DNA from: Tyto alba
Taxonomy: Eukaryota > Chordata > Aves > Strigiformes > Tytonidae
Reading direction: 5' to 3'
DNA length: 64,000 nt
NCBI RefSeq assembly: GCF_018691265.1
Contig: NW_024881321.1
Location: 20,985,198 to 21,049,197, forward strand
Below the pieces are notes generated by a model, which saw only the letters and a program-made list of their open reading frames with translations, was not told the DNA's origin and searched no databases. Made by a program: the position numbers and the translations under genes. Shown here in pieces: positions 34,944 through 47,720 of this stretch (positions are counted from its first letter, which is position 1; every line of letters starts with the position of its first letter).

Positions 34944-35478
34944 TGCGGAGCCGCAGAAGAACGACACACTGAGACGGGTTCAATGTGGAAGATAGAGCAT
35001 CAATCAACGTGTGTGTTTATTGGTCCAGGGTACATATATTTATACAGACAATGATAATTATTATGCCTACTAGTCACTAGCTGATTGGCTTAAGCTCTAA
35101 AGGTCGTATTTGCACGGTCCACCTACTTGCAGTTAGCTAACAGCACAAGCTTCTCATAACACTCAGTTTCTCATGCTACTATTTCTGATTCCTGTTGACT
35201 TGTTTTCAATACACGACAGTACCATAACACAATGTTTCTCAGACCACCGTTACCATAACACTAGGTTTCTCAGACCACTATTCCTAATTCCCCTTAACCT
35301 GTTTTCGACACACCACGGTACACAGGGCTGAAGCGTCCTTGACATTCCTCCTGTATCAGCAGCTGCGAGCAGCTGCAGGCAAACCCTAGTGAGGCCCAGC
35401 AACAGCAGCTAGAGCAGGCTCTGATCATACAATTGCTCGGTGGGCTCAGGACCCTTGTCTCTGAGCCATTTTCCAACA
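34944..35478 (-). mobile_element. Solo LTR of the provirus family (family A), reverse
   Basis: 535 bp, the same length and ends as the proviral LTRs. Sense AATAAA at 35016-35021 and TATAAATATA about 35033-35043 are intact. The perfect 6-bp duplication GATGTC shows a clean insertion followed by LTR-LTR recombination. It differs from the proviral LTRs by scattered substitutions only. Confidence 0.93.
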
Positions 35479-35484
35479 GATGTC

Positions 35485-37635
35485 ACTAATTGTTCTTTTT
35501 CCAGTCTAGATTTTTTTTTTTTTTTTTGTCCCTGAGTGGCCTTTATCTTATCTTCTTGCCTTCTCAATAATAATCTCCTATTCTTCAGACACAAATACTT
35601 TCCTCTTCTACCTCTATTCCCCTAGAATAAATTTACCTCCCCAAAAGCACTTGTATGTATGATTATAGCTTTATTGAAAATAGTTTCATCACCCTCTAGA
35701 TTATCTGTAATATTTCAATTCTGTTGGCAAATATAACGGAATTTCCCTTTTCCACATCGTTTCCCAAACAGCTACAGGCTGTAAAGCCATGCAAAGATGT
35801 CATCTATGCATTTCTTTGAAAAGTTTACTTGATTCTGTCAGTGTTTGAGTGAAGCTTGTATTCAACCGATGCTGTCCATCTCTTTGGGTCTCTCAGGCCA
35901 TACGAGAACAAGTAAACTAAAATTCCCTTTCTTCATTGTGATCTATTTGTCACATTAGCAATTGGCCCAGAAGGAATGTTAGAACAAGGTATAGCCCTCT
36001 CCTGAATGGTAGAGGTAAGTGAGAGGTATTCAGAGCCACATGTGTTTCCAGTTCTTTCTTATCCTTCTCCTCATAATGAAAAAAAAGAAGCACGATGTTT
36101 CCGATTATAAAATATACTCTCTTTGAAACAGAAATTAATTTACAAGAATCCCTTTTATTCTACTATTTGAAACTGAAATCAATATCGTTACCCTGGAGAT
36201 CCACAAGACCTACCATATTTCAGAACATATCAAGAAAACTGGTTGCTAATAGAGATTCAAGGCTCATCTATGCTGTCAGACTCTCTGGGAAACTTATTAG
36301 TCTGGGATGGAGCTTCACTACCATGGTGATGAAGTTTCCAGAAGAGCCTTGGCTTTCCTCCAAATAATGTGGAGGAGACACAAAGCTGTCTGAGTCTGAT
36401 CATGCAGACAGATTTCCCTTGAATAGAAAAGGTTTCTTAGGCTTATTTATTATAGAACTGGCCCAGAGTTATGGTAAAAAAAAAAAAAAAAAAAGGAATT
36501 TTGGCTCTGAGAAAAAGTATTTTAATTTACAATAATATTTGAAATAGAGACGTAAAGAACAAAAAGTTTAAAATCATGACCACATATATGTTGTTGAAAT
36601 ATATATATGGTCTTATATAGTGTATATATATAAGTATATATATAGTACTCTTACACAGTATATATAGTGTGTGTATATATATGCTTCCTGATCCATATTC
36701 AGCAGCCTATGTAATCCTGTAAAAATGTGCATTGTTGCTTCTGAGATAGGCTGATACACTTATCATCTATGTGCATTTATTAGACATTTATCTCTTTGCA
36801 TTGTTATTCCTCTCCAATTTTGGATTATGCTTTTTTTTTTCATATTTTCTCCTACAGAGAAGTTCTGTACTAAATTAATTTTTATTTGTTCTATCCTTAG
36901 TCATTTACAGTATTTGCCTTGTAAATAATTACAGCAATCCACAATAAGCAAAGTTTGCATCTGGTCAGTTGAATCTGGTGAAACACCAGCTGAAAGTGAA
37001 TTGAATCTGATCAAACACTGGTCAATTGAAAGTAATTAGTTCTCCTAAAATAAAAAAAAAAAATACTTCTCTTTTTTGCTTACATCAAAGTATTTTTAGT
37101 TTTAGTCTTCAAAACCACTTCAATAGAAAACAAACAAACAAAAACCAAACAAAACAAACGAAAAAAATCCAAACAAACAAACAAAAAAAAGTTTTCTTTC
37201 CTACAAAAAGGCATAAGCTAAATGAACAAACATTTTTCAATTAAAGTATCAAGTATGTTCCAATTCTGCTGTAGAATCAGAAACAGAAAAAACATTTGTC
37301 AACTTCTTCTATGATGTCTTCATGCATACCTGCTGTGAAGAATCATGGGCCCTTTCCTCCAAGGTGACACAGCCTGGGAGATAGAGTGTCTTTTACCACC
37401 TTTTGTTGAAGGTGTCCTGCTTCTTATCTCTAAGTCTACAAAAAATAAACAAAACTTTTTATCATAGATTTGATCTGATCTTACTTGTCTCCCTGATTAT
37501 TGAAGTTATGCTGATGATCCTTAATACTGTGTTCTTCCTTGATCATATAAGTTCATCACCTCATTTCCCTTGTTTTATTCCCTTTGCTCACCTAAACCAT
37601 CAGTCACTTTTCAGAAGATTTTAGGTAAGTTTTAC
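35485..37635. other. Unique DNA with simple repeats
   Basis: No gene supported. It contains T runs (35511-35527), an A run (36477-36494), a TA-rich repeat (36590-36685) and a CAAA/CAAAA repeat (37125-37190). The frame 36095-36367 has no domain signature. Confidence 0.55.
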
Positions 37636-37640
37636 ATCAG

Positions 37641-38265
37641 TGTGGTGGATTGATCTTGCCTAGCTGTCAGACCCCCAGACAGCCACCCTCTCACTCCCCC
37701 TCATTCATGGGACAGGGGGAGAAAATATGATGGAAAGGTTTATGGGTCAAGATAAAGACTGGAAAATCATGGGCATAACAGACTCAACATGGAGAAAAAT
37801 AATTTAATTTATTGCCAATTAAAATAGAGTTGGATAGTGAGGAACAAAGGTGAAAATGAATACACCTTCTCCCATGTTTTTCCCAGGCTCCACTTCATTC
37901 CTTCATTTCCAACTCCTTCATTGTCTTCCACCCTCTGCATGCAGTGCATGAGAGTGAGGAAATGCAGGAGCTGAGGTCAGTTCATAACAGTTCCTCTCTG
38001 CTGTTCCTTCCTGCTCACACTTTTCTCCTCTAGCATTGGTCATTCCCACAGGCTGTACTTCAGGATAAACCTGCTTCAGCATGGGCCCTCCATGGCTGCA
38101 GTTTCCTTCAAGGCATATCCTCTTGCTTCAGCATAGGCTGCAGTGTGAATATATGTTTCACCATTGTCTCTCCATGGACTGCAAGGGAAGTGCTGTTCAG
38201 GTGCCTGGAGCACTTCCTCCCCCTCCTTCTTCTCTGACCCTGGTGTCTTTGGAATTGTTTCTCAC

Positions 38266-38302
<37 letters not shown>

Positions 38303-38532
38303 ACCCCTCTCATACACTGCTCCTCAGCATTTTTACCATTTCTTAAATATGTTTTTCACAGATGCACCATCAGCTGTGCTGATTGAGTTGGTTTTGGCCA
38401 GTGGTGGGTCTGTTGACAAGCTGGCTGGAACCATCTGTGTTCTGCTTTAGGCAACTCCTGGCCTCTTCCCACAAAGGCCACCCCTGCAGCATACCTCTGC
38501 CTCCCAAAGCCCTGTTATGTACACTCAATACT
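37641..38532 (-). mobile_element. Solo LTR, ERVL-like family C, reverse
   Basis: 892 bp. Plus-strand start TGTGGTGGATTGATC and end ACACTCAATACT. The left flank ATCAG and right flank GTCAG agree at four of five bases, a plausible decayed 5-bp duplication. Sense orientation is minus: the ATTAAATTAT block near 37800-37815 lies in the R/poly(A) area. A 28-nt T run at 38271-38298 has expanded inside it. Confidence 0.75.
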
Positions 38533-38801
38533 GTCAGGAACTTTACTGAATCTGCTGCAGCCAGTTGACCCTTACTTCATATCTCTTCCTATTGGTAGTG
38601 GTCTTCAAGCTTCCTCTGTCTAGTTTATATCAACACTGAGCTAGGTTAAATGCAAGTTACGTATTCTTTGTTACAAAGTCAGCTTTTTCTCAATTTCTTA
38701 CTTGCCAACTTAGCTGTACATACAAGCTTTGTGACCTACCATATCATCTGCACAGTACCTTTCACTGATTCAATAAAGTTCTTTGTGATAATTTTAAATT
38801 T

Positions 38802-39800
38802 ATAGAATAATAGAATACCAGGTTGTAAGAGACCTCAAGGATCATCTGGTCCAGCCTTTCTTGGCAAAAGCACAGTTTAGGTAAGATGGTCCAGCACCCT
38901 GTCCAGCTGAATCTTAGAAGTGTCCAATGCTGGAGGATCCACCGCTTCCCTGGGGACATTATTTCAGTGACTGATTGTTCTTGTTGTGAAAAATTGTCCT
39001 CTTGTGTCCAACCAGAGTCTCCCCAGGAGTAACTTGTACTCATTACCCCTTGTCTTTTCCATGTAACTCCTTGTAAAAGGGGAGCATCCATCTTCTTTTT
39101 TTTGTCACAATTTACATACTGTAACATGGTAATAAAGTCTCCCCTAAGTCTTCTCTTCTCTTCTCTTCTCTTCTCTTCTCTTCTCTTCTCTTCTCTTCTC
39201 TTCTCTTCTCTTCTCTTCTCTTCTCTTCTCTTCTCTTCTCTTCTCTTCTCTTCTCTTCTCTTCTCTTCTCTTCTCTTCTCTTCTCTTCTCTTCTCTTCTC
39301 TTCTCTTCTCTTCTCTTCTCTTCTCTTCTCTTCTCTTCTCTTCTCTTCTCTTCTCTTCTCTTCTCTTCTCTTCTCTTCTCTTCTCTTCTCTTCTCTTCTC
39401 TTCTCTTCTCTTCTCTTCTCTTCTCTTCTCTTCTCTTCTCTTCTTTCTCTTCTCGAAACTGAAACAAAAAACAATTCTCTCAGCCTTTCCTCAAACAGCA
39501 AGCTTCCCAGTCCTTTGTTCATCTTTGCGGCCCTTCTCCGGACCCTCTCCAGCCTGTCCACATCTCTTTTGCATAACAGGGACCAAAACTGAACACAGTA
39601 TTCCAGGTGTGGCCTGAGAAGCACTGAGTGGGCTAGTGATTTCTTTGTCTCTGCTGGTGATGCCCTTGTTGATGCAGCCCAGCATTCTGTTTGCTTTCTT
39701 TGCCACTGCAGAACACTGTTCGTTCATACTGAGCTTGTTGTTCACCAGGATCCCCAAGTCCCTTTCCACAGAGCAAATTCATATTTGAAACGGTTTGCCT
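38802..39800 (-). mobile_element. CR1 LINE 3' half, interrupted by microsatellite
   Basis: Starts at the inverted tail TATAGAATAATAGAATACC and continues through CR1 3' sequence on both sides of the TTCTC block. The minus strand right of the block still reads recognisable CR1 C-terminal coding (LEYCVQFWSLLCKRDVDRLE, GILVNNKLSMNEQC). The frames are broken. The right end is approximate. Confidence 0.85.
39151..39454. repeat. (TTCTC)58 microsatellite inside CR1
   Basis: 58 perfect TTCTC units (39151-39440) followed by an imperfect tail to 39454. CR1 elements carry a short CTTCTCTTCTC at this position in their 3' part, so the array has grown from the element's own sequence. The 170-171-residue frames on both strands are translations of the repeat. 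Confidence 0.95.
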
Positions 39801-41608
39801 CATCATCATGGTTCCTAGCTGGTTTCTCATCATGCACCTATTAGCATCAAATATATACCCAGATTGCTTATATTCAAGTTATTATTAATTTATTTTGATC
39901 AGCCCCCCAGAGCAGCAATGTTTATTTTAGCAACTCCATTACATAAGTAACCTATTTCTATGCCAGAAAGGAAAAGCAAATTCTAATTTTATTTTCTCTT
40001 ACACTTTCCCCAGAATAGTAGAAATGTTTAGAAAAAGAAAAAAAAAAAAAGTTTATTTCATGGTTTTACACTAAATGGTTTGAAAGTTTTCTCTTTAGAC
40101 TTGAAATGTAACAATGGCAAAGTTTTACCCTTTGAGATTCCCAGTTTGAGGTCTTCTAGGTTGGTCAGGAAAAGATGCATACCCCTTTGGTGTATCTAAA
40201 CTCCAGCATGAAAGTATTTGGGAACTGACAGAGCAAACTTTTCACTTTTAGATTCTATGTATTAATTTGCATTCTTGATCACATATTTCTTGAGAACAGT
40301 AATTCTCAAAAATGTTTCTTACATTTAAAAAAAAATATATGACTTTTAAAACTGGAAGACTCAGCTCATATGTGCTTCCTTCTCCAGTCAATATGCTCTT
40401 TGAAAGTTATTTTGGAAATAAGAAAATAATTCATTAGTGTAAAGTATATATTTTATTTTAAAATTCCAAGCAGAGATTATGCACAAAAGGAAGCATATGC
40501 TTTACAATACATTACTTCCCATAAAGAAAAAAATCATAGAAAAAGCAGCAATGCTCAGTGGTTGCCACTGAATAGACTTTTTCCCCTTTAAATTGTTTTT
40601 TATATATTATCACTTAAAACTTAAAGCTTAAACTCAGCAGTTGTATTTTACCTTTATTTGGATTTATTTGCTTTTTTTACTTCATAGTAATGCAAATTTC
40701 TTTGTCGAGTTTAATTCTAGTGATATAGCAAAGCTATGAATTACCCTATTATCAGATTTTTTTAATCTCAGTTAATGACTGTAATTTCCCAAGGAAGGAT
40801 AATAGTTTAGATTCTTTATATTAGGTATTATAAAAAATGCTAGAGAAGAAATGATAAAGCTTCATTTATTTTATGTGACTGATTAGACTGAGCTATATGT
40901 TCTTCAGAAAATATTAATCTATGGTTTCAAACCATTCTGTATTTTTACTATCTCCACAAACAACTAACACAAAATCTGTTGTTCTAAAACATTTATTCTT
41001 AACATCTCTCTTTTTTTTTTTTTTTTTCTCCAAAAATAATGCCTGCTGCATAATGAAGTTTGTTAAATTAAGTGTAATAAGAAACTGCAACTTGCTCAAA
41101 ATGCTTAAACTATGTATTATACTCTTAATCTTGTATTTCTTCTTAATAGAAAATTTTAAATGTAAAATATGTCTAAATGTATGTATTCTATACAAAGAAA
41201 ATGGAAATGAGGTTTGGAGACTACTCTTTAAATTTAACTTATCTTTGTACTTACTGCAACCATTTTAAAAGATCTTGAAGGAACAGGAAGTTAAGCATAT
41301 TAAATAATAACCTTTTTAAGTGCAAATATTTGTACATTGGATGGTATAAAAATATTTAGCTATTTTCACTTTGGAATATCCCTTCAGAAACTTTTGTCAG
41401 TTGAGTGAAATAATAGACTACATCACAGATGAGTGGATCAACTGATGGTGCAATTATTTCTCCCTGAGTCAGCCATACAAACATGGGGTGAGTGAATATG
41501 TGGCTCAACAGAAACCACAGAACTAACAAAATAATTTTGGAGAGAGAAATTGGCTTGAGCTGGCTTCAGCCCACATCTTCCTTCTGGGTGACTGGGGACA
41601 ACCAGTGT
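39801..41608. other. Unique AT-rich DNA
   Basis: No gene or recognised transposon. A T run lies at about 41011-41028. Frames at 40914-41195 and 40921-41268 overlap on opposite strands and read through it. Confidence 0.55.
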
Positions 41609-41960
41609 CACAGAATCATAGAATCATTTAGTTTGGAAAAGACATTTAAGATCATCAAGTCCAACCGCAAACCTAACACTGCCAAGTCCACCACTAAACC
41701 ATGTTTCTAAGTGCTCCATTTTTAAAACACCTCCAAGGAATTGTGACTCAACTATTTCCTTGTGCAGCCTGTTCCAATGCTTCACAACCCTTTGAGTGAA
41801 GAAATTTTTCCTAATATCCAATCTAAACCTCTCCTGGAACAACTTGAGGCCATTTCCTCTTATCTATCACTTGTTACTTGGGAGACAAGACCAACACCAA
41901 CCTCTCTACAACCTCCTTTCAGGTAGTTGTAGAGAGCCATAAGCTCTCCTCTCAGCTTCA
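41609..41960 (-). mobile_element. CR1 LINE 3'-end fragment
   Basis: Inverted tail CAGAATCATAGAATCATTT followed by AAGATCATCAAGTCCAACC and TGCAGCCTGTTCCAATGC. About 350 bp, no reverse transcriptase. Confidence 0.9.
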
Positions 41961-44900
41961 GTGAGCATATTATAGACTGGTATAGAGACTAGGAATCACA
42001 CTGATGTGATTGAACTGTGTATTGCAATTGCTGTCTTTTGCTACTTACCACTTATATTTGTGTAGTGTTTTCAGTATAATTTGTATCACTCTACTAAATC
42101 AGAAATCTCATGTAACATCAACTATCTCCAAGTAAATTTGATATTATACCCTCCACATGTGCTGTATCTAAAAGAACCTGGTCAGAGTGTATTGGAGTCT
42201 GACACCTAACCACCTCCTCTCAGTAATCCTTTCTTTTAATTCTTGGTGTCTGACAGCCATACGTTCTTGCTCTTTTAATATCTGTCATTTTTGTATAAAC
42301 TACAGTGATTCTGTTGTTTGGCATGTAGATAAAGAGTGAAACAATAGGTCTCTAATTTTCTCATGCAAGCAGCTCACCTGAAATCTGTGAATATGGTTTT
42401 CATATATTCCATATATACAACAAAGCATTCTATATATACAACATTGATTCTTCCTTACTTTATAAACCAGTATATGATCAAGACATGAAGCTTAGTTCCT
42501 AATTCATGCTTGACAGAAGTTCCACAATGCTTGATTAGGTGGATCAAAGTTATGTTTGAAAATTGGTTGCCATATGTTTTAGCAGGATAAATTATATGGT
42601 ATTCTATTTTTCTTTTGTTCAATTTATTTGAGACCATTCTAGGAAATAAACAGAAATCTGAAATTTCATGCAGTATAGAGTCTGGTGTGATATTTGGGAG
42701 TATATGCTATTCTTAATGTACACATTCACAGCAGGTGTGCATGTGTTTGTGTTTATATATGCATACAACTTTTCAGGGATAATCAATTGAAATTCTCCAT
42801 TCTTAATCTGATTATCACCAGCTCAGTTAATACAGTTCATACTGAATATTTATAAACTGGTTTTCTCTATGACAGAGCTTTAACATGAGGAAAAACATAG
42901 AACAGATTTACACTGGACACAAATAAGACAAAATAATTCAACCTGGTGATGACAGAGTCAAAATACCTTAAAATACAAATACATATTCTTTCACTACATT
43001 AACAATTACTCCTAAATTTTAGAGCTCCTTTAAGTGGGGATTGGTGAAGCTGCTCTGCAATAAGATACCTCATCAGTGTTTAGACAATCCTCTCTAAATC
43101 TTAGTAAAGATTTTGTTCAGATAAATGCTCAGGAGAGGAAAAACTGAAAACAAAACAAAACAAAACCTTATGTGTACATTGAGTCTTTGCATTTGTTATA
43201 TCCATCACAGTAAGACTAGGATACTATGTTAGAGTTCTCTTTTAGTCACTGTACTTTCCTTTCTTTTCTCAGTAGTGCTACCAGACACTGTAAAGGAGCA
43301 CTTCAACACTCTTTTAAGGGGCTAGCAGCCATTCTACTGGTTATCTCTCATGAAGTGATAACATAGCAGGACAACTCCTCCCCTAAGCTGTTTGATATTA
43401 TTTCTCTCTGGTCATCTGGAAGCAGACTGACAGCTGGTTAGACATGGGAAGATCTAAAGCACCTAAAAAAATAATAAAAAATGCTACATCAAATGTACTT
43501 CTGATAATTTTTAGCTGATGCAAAAAAAAAAAAAATACTCTCAAGATGTTTTTCCATTTAAAACAAACTAACAAAATAATAATATTAAAAGAACAATCAG
43601 ATTCATGCACCATCACTGCTAGAAATATGTCTTTATTCTATTACAGAAATAGAAATTGTGTGACAGGGAATGAATGCAGGGACTATTTTGAATACTGCAC
43701 TGTCATGGGAACAGAGGAGATGAATATAATGTTCTCTTTGAAGTGTGACTTCAGTTTGCATAGTGTCTGATAGCTGTAGACACCTTACTGTTACCAGCTG
43801 TAATGTCTACTATGATTGACACTTAAAGTGCTGTAACACTGTAGTAGAGACAATATAGACTTATTTTGTTTCTAAGGATAAGGCACACTTTGCTAGGATA
43901 GTACTGAAATTTCCTATCACAAATCAATTGAGAAATGGTTCATGGCAAGGAAAGAAAAGCAGACAAGTTATTTTATTTCTGTCTACATGTGCTTGAGGTT
44001 TCTGACTTACATCCAGAAATGTAAATTGTGCTTCACCTTTTATTAAAAGCAAGTGCAACAAAAATGCATACTCTGAAAAAACTCAGGTGCCTGAATGGGA
44101 CTGCAACAAATATCCACACTTGGTTTTTTTGTTCTGTGTGCCAAAGATGCTTCTTGCTTTCTCCCACATGAATCACCTACAGTATTATAGTGGTTCAGCT
44201 GTTATTGATCTCAGATTATAGTGGACCTCATTCAGCTCTGAGTCACTAGAGAAACTGTATTTATAAGTACTTGTGCCATACAGGATTTCCATTGCAGTTC
44301 TTTCCCCTCTTAGTGATTTGAGGTAGTAAAAGGTAGTAAAAAATGCATTTCAGTGTAAGTTTTCTGGCCTTGAGATTTAACCTACCATGAGAGAAATGTA
44401 TGCATGAGGCTTCTGCTTCAATGCATTTTTAGAATATGTATTGTTTATTTCATTCCTTGTTTTTCTGATTAAAAGTGGTTTGATAGTCAGAGATGAAAAA
44501 CATCTTTCTGAATAACTGACAGAATATAACTGAACACAGAGATCTCTTTTATATGCTTTTTAAGAAAGATTGCTCTTTGCATGTTTAGATCCTATTAATA
44601 TTTCACAAAGAGATGACACCACAACTTAAGAAATGTATTGGTTTTTTTGCAGTTAAATATCAATTATATGAACATTCATAGGCTGTAAAAAGAGAAAATG
44701 TAAAATTTTTTGCTATTTAGTTCTTAAAAATTACACAAGCAATACAGAAGTAATTGGACTGCTATTAATAGACTCTATACTAGAGCATTTTATTGGTGGT
44801 TAGCAAGATAATTAGAGCAAGTAAATTAGATATTAACGATGTTAGTAAAAGCCAGTATTTACAGACTGATACCATATCTATTTACTTAAAATTAGAACTG

Positions 44901-45303
44901 CCCATGTTAATTAAAGGCTTAATTAGCAGAAATAGTTTATATATGTAGTTCACGGGGCAGAATCACCAGACTGACAAAAGAAACAGTAATTCTCAATAGA
45001 AGACACTATTGTCTGGGATTTCTATTATGTGTTCTTACATTTTAAGGTTCTAAAACTACCAAACTGTGAGTCCTAACTGACTTTTTTGCTAGCAAACATC
45101 TTTAAGCCAAAGTAGTCATAGCTACAATTGTCTTAGTTCCAGGCTGTAACAGGCAGATGTCTGTCTATCCCTTTGTGTATTCTGTACACCTGACTGAAAC
45201 ACAAGTATTTGGCTATATTTAAAAGTTACAACTGACTTTGGATGATAGTATTGAAAAATGGGTAAGGAGTAAAAGATCTATTCACCCACCATGATTTTAA
45301 ACA

Positions 45304-45308
<5 letters not shown>
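41961..45308. other. Unique AT-rich DNA, possible conserved patch
   Basis: About 3.3 kb without a recognised element or gene. Around 44780-44950 there are several TAATTA-type words in a stretch that resembles developmental non-coding elements. An AAAAC repeat is at about 43149-43167. Confidence 0.5.

Positions 45309-45348
<40 letters not shown>
45309..45348 (+). repeat. Poly-A tract, 40 nt
   Basis: Forty consecutive A, the longest homopolymer in the window. No retroposed gene can be recognised directly upstream. Confidence 0.9.
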
Positions 45349-45350
<2 letters not shown>

Positions 45351-45407
45351 AACAAGGTAGAACAAAAAAACCCCTGTGAATTCCCAATATTTGCGTCAGT
45401 GAGAAAG

Positions 45408-46480
45408 TGTCCTGGATTTGAGTGAGTGGTGGGGTTTTTTGGTAGCATGGGAGGGGGGCTACAGGAGTGGACCCCTGTGAGTACCTTCCTGAAGCTCCCC
45501 CAGATCCAAGTCAGCTCCACATCTGTTTGGAAACTGAGCCAATCAGCTGGACCTCTGTGATAACGTATTTAAGAAGGGACGTGGTGATGAGCAGTGGGAC
45601 TTGTGAGGAGGAGTTGCGGCAGGTGCATGAACACCAAGGTCAGTGGAGGAACAGAGGAAGAAAGGAGGAGGGAGGTGTGCTGGATCAGAGACTCCCCTGT
45701 ATCCTTTGGTGAGATGGCAGGGCAGCCCCCCCTGCTACCCATGAAGGTCTACGGTGGAACACACACTGATATATGCCCTGTGGGGGGACCCAACCATTAA
45801 GGTGGCTCTGTCCAAAGGCAGCCAGAACCTATGGGAAGAAGCAGCCCCTGCTGTTGTAGTTCAGCACTGGGAGGATTGTAGCATGTGGGGGTGTCCCACA
45901 CTGGAGCAGCTCGGGAAGGGCTGCAGCCTGTGAGAGGGACTCCAGTTGGAGAAAGTTGGTGTCCCACCCTGGAGCAGTGTAAGGAAATGCTGCGGCCCGT
46001 GGGAGGGACCCATGTCAGAGAAATTTTGTGGAGGACTGTCTCCTGTGAGAAGGGGACCACAATGGAGCAGGGGGAGATGTTCCAGAAACTCCCCCCACCG
46101 AAGGTGGAAGAGGAGGCAGCACTGACTGCACCCCCCATTCCCTGCCCCTTGTGCCACTGGAGGGAGGAGGTAGAGATATCAGGAGCAGAGCTGAGCCTGG
46201 GAAGAAGGGAGGGGTGGGGGGAAGGTGATCTCAAGATGTGACAATGCTTCTCACTGTCCTACTCTGTTAAGTGTTGTTAGTGTCTGTAATAAATCTACGT
46301 TCTTTTTCCCTTCCCCTAATGAGTCTGCCTTTTGCTCGATACCATAGTGTGCAATCTGCCCCTCCTGGTCCTATCTCGAATCCTAAACCTGTCTCATTTG
46401 TCTCTTTGCATCGCTAGATGAGAAGGGAGGAGTGAGTGGCTGCGTGGTGTTGGGCTGCTGACCAGGATCAAACCATGACA
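45408..46480 (+). mobile_element. LTR, ERVL-like family B, forward
   Basis: 1073 bp, from TGTCCTGGATTTGAGTGAG to AACCATGACA. TATTTAA promoter word at 45566-45572 and AATAAA at 46288-46293. It is the only family B copy on the plus strand. Between the two signals lie imperfect ~70-bp modules containing GTGGGAGGGACCCATG-like words. Flanks GAAAG and TGCAG do not match, so the insertion site has been altered or the copy is recombinant. The 118-residue frame at 45885-46241 is not kept in the other copies. Confidence 0.85.
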
Positions 46481-46984
46481 TGCAGTTACAATCTTCAAAA
46501 CAGATTTGCAGATATGGATTATTTCTAAGCATTAACTTGCTTACAAATTACACAACATACCACTAGAAAAAAACCCTTTCACTCAGATTTTGCGAATGGA
46601 ATCCCTGTCACTTTCTACAAATGTAATTTTTTTCTGTCTCAATGTCCTCTCTTCTCCACTATTGCACTTTATTACATTGTTCCTTTTTATGTCTTTGTCT
46701 TTACCAATTAATCACTTATGCTGCATTTAGGTAAAAGGGTTTTCTGTTACTGTTTCTTTGAAAAGTACTTAGCAGGAGAATTTTGCATTGTTAGTATGCT
46801 CTAAGGCATGACACAAATAAACATGATCAGTAGTAACAAAGCATTATCTGTATAACATTTGGCATTTTACTCAATGCTTCCAAAGCAAATCAATCGATAA
46901 GAACTTTGGTTCATCGTGGGATTTCCAAGATCTAGAATTCTCTTCCTAGCTACCAGCATTACTAACATTCTTGTTTTTAAATCA
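46481..46984. other. Unique DNA between LTR and CR1
   Basis: No gene or recognised repeat seen. Confidence 0.6.
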
Positions 46985-47720
46985 GAGAGAGATGGGTGTG
47001 ATGGATGGACTATTAATTGAATAAAGAATTAACTGAATGGACATGTCCAAAGACTTACAGCCAATGGATCAATCTCCAAGTAGAAACCAGCAGTCAGTTG
47101 TGTTCCTCATGGGTCTGCATTTGGACTGATACTGATATATTCATCAATTACATAAATAGTGGGATTGAGTTCATCCTCAGCAAGTTTCGGGATGACATCA
47201 AGTTTAATGGTAGAGTTGATTGACTTGAGGGAAGGGATACCATCCAGACAGACCATGTCAGGCATGAGTAGTTGACCCATGCAAATCTCATGAAGTACAA
47301 GGCCAAGTACAAAGTCCTGCACATGCATCAGGGGAGCCCCTTGTATCACTACAGGCTGCGGGATTAAGGGATTGAGAACAGTCCTGCAGGGAAGTTCTTG
47401 GGTTTACTGGTGGATGAAAAAATAGACACGAGCCAGCAATATTCACTTGCAGCCCAGAAAAGCAATCATATCCTTGGCTACATCAAGAGAAGTGTGACCA
47501 TCAGGTTGAGGGAGGTGATTCTCCCCCTCTACTCCGCTCTCATGAGACCCCACATAGAGTAATGTGTTCATCTCCGGGGCCAGCAGTGTAAGAAACACAT
47601 GGACCTGCTTAAGTGCATCCAGGGAAGGGCAATGAAAATAATCAGATGACTGGAGCACCTCCCCTATGAAGACAGGCTTGGGGTTGTTCAGACTGGAGAA
47701 AAGAAGGCTCTGGGGTCACC
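46985..47720 (+). pseudogene. CR1 LINE reverse transcriptase remnant (left part)
   Basis: CR1 coding sequence with frames broken by stops. 47017-47223 retains the region before and around the catalytic site, where the expected F-A-D-D reads FRDDIKF, and the IPQG motif has decayed. Further right are the lysine-rich and LYSALMRP-type segments of the C-terminus. The element is interrupted by a family D LTR at 47721 and resumes at 48214. Confidence 0.85.

Noticed and set aside
39102..39624. Long frames of SLLFS and REEKR repeats on both strands
   Set aside because: They are six-frame translations of the TTCTC microsatellite in CR1.
45309..45348. Poly-A tail of a processed pseudogene
   Set aside because: No coding-like or repeat-like sequence lies directly upstream, and no matching target duplication is visible.
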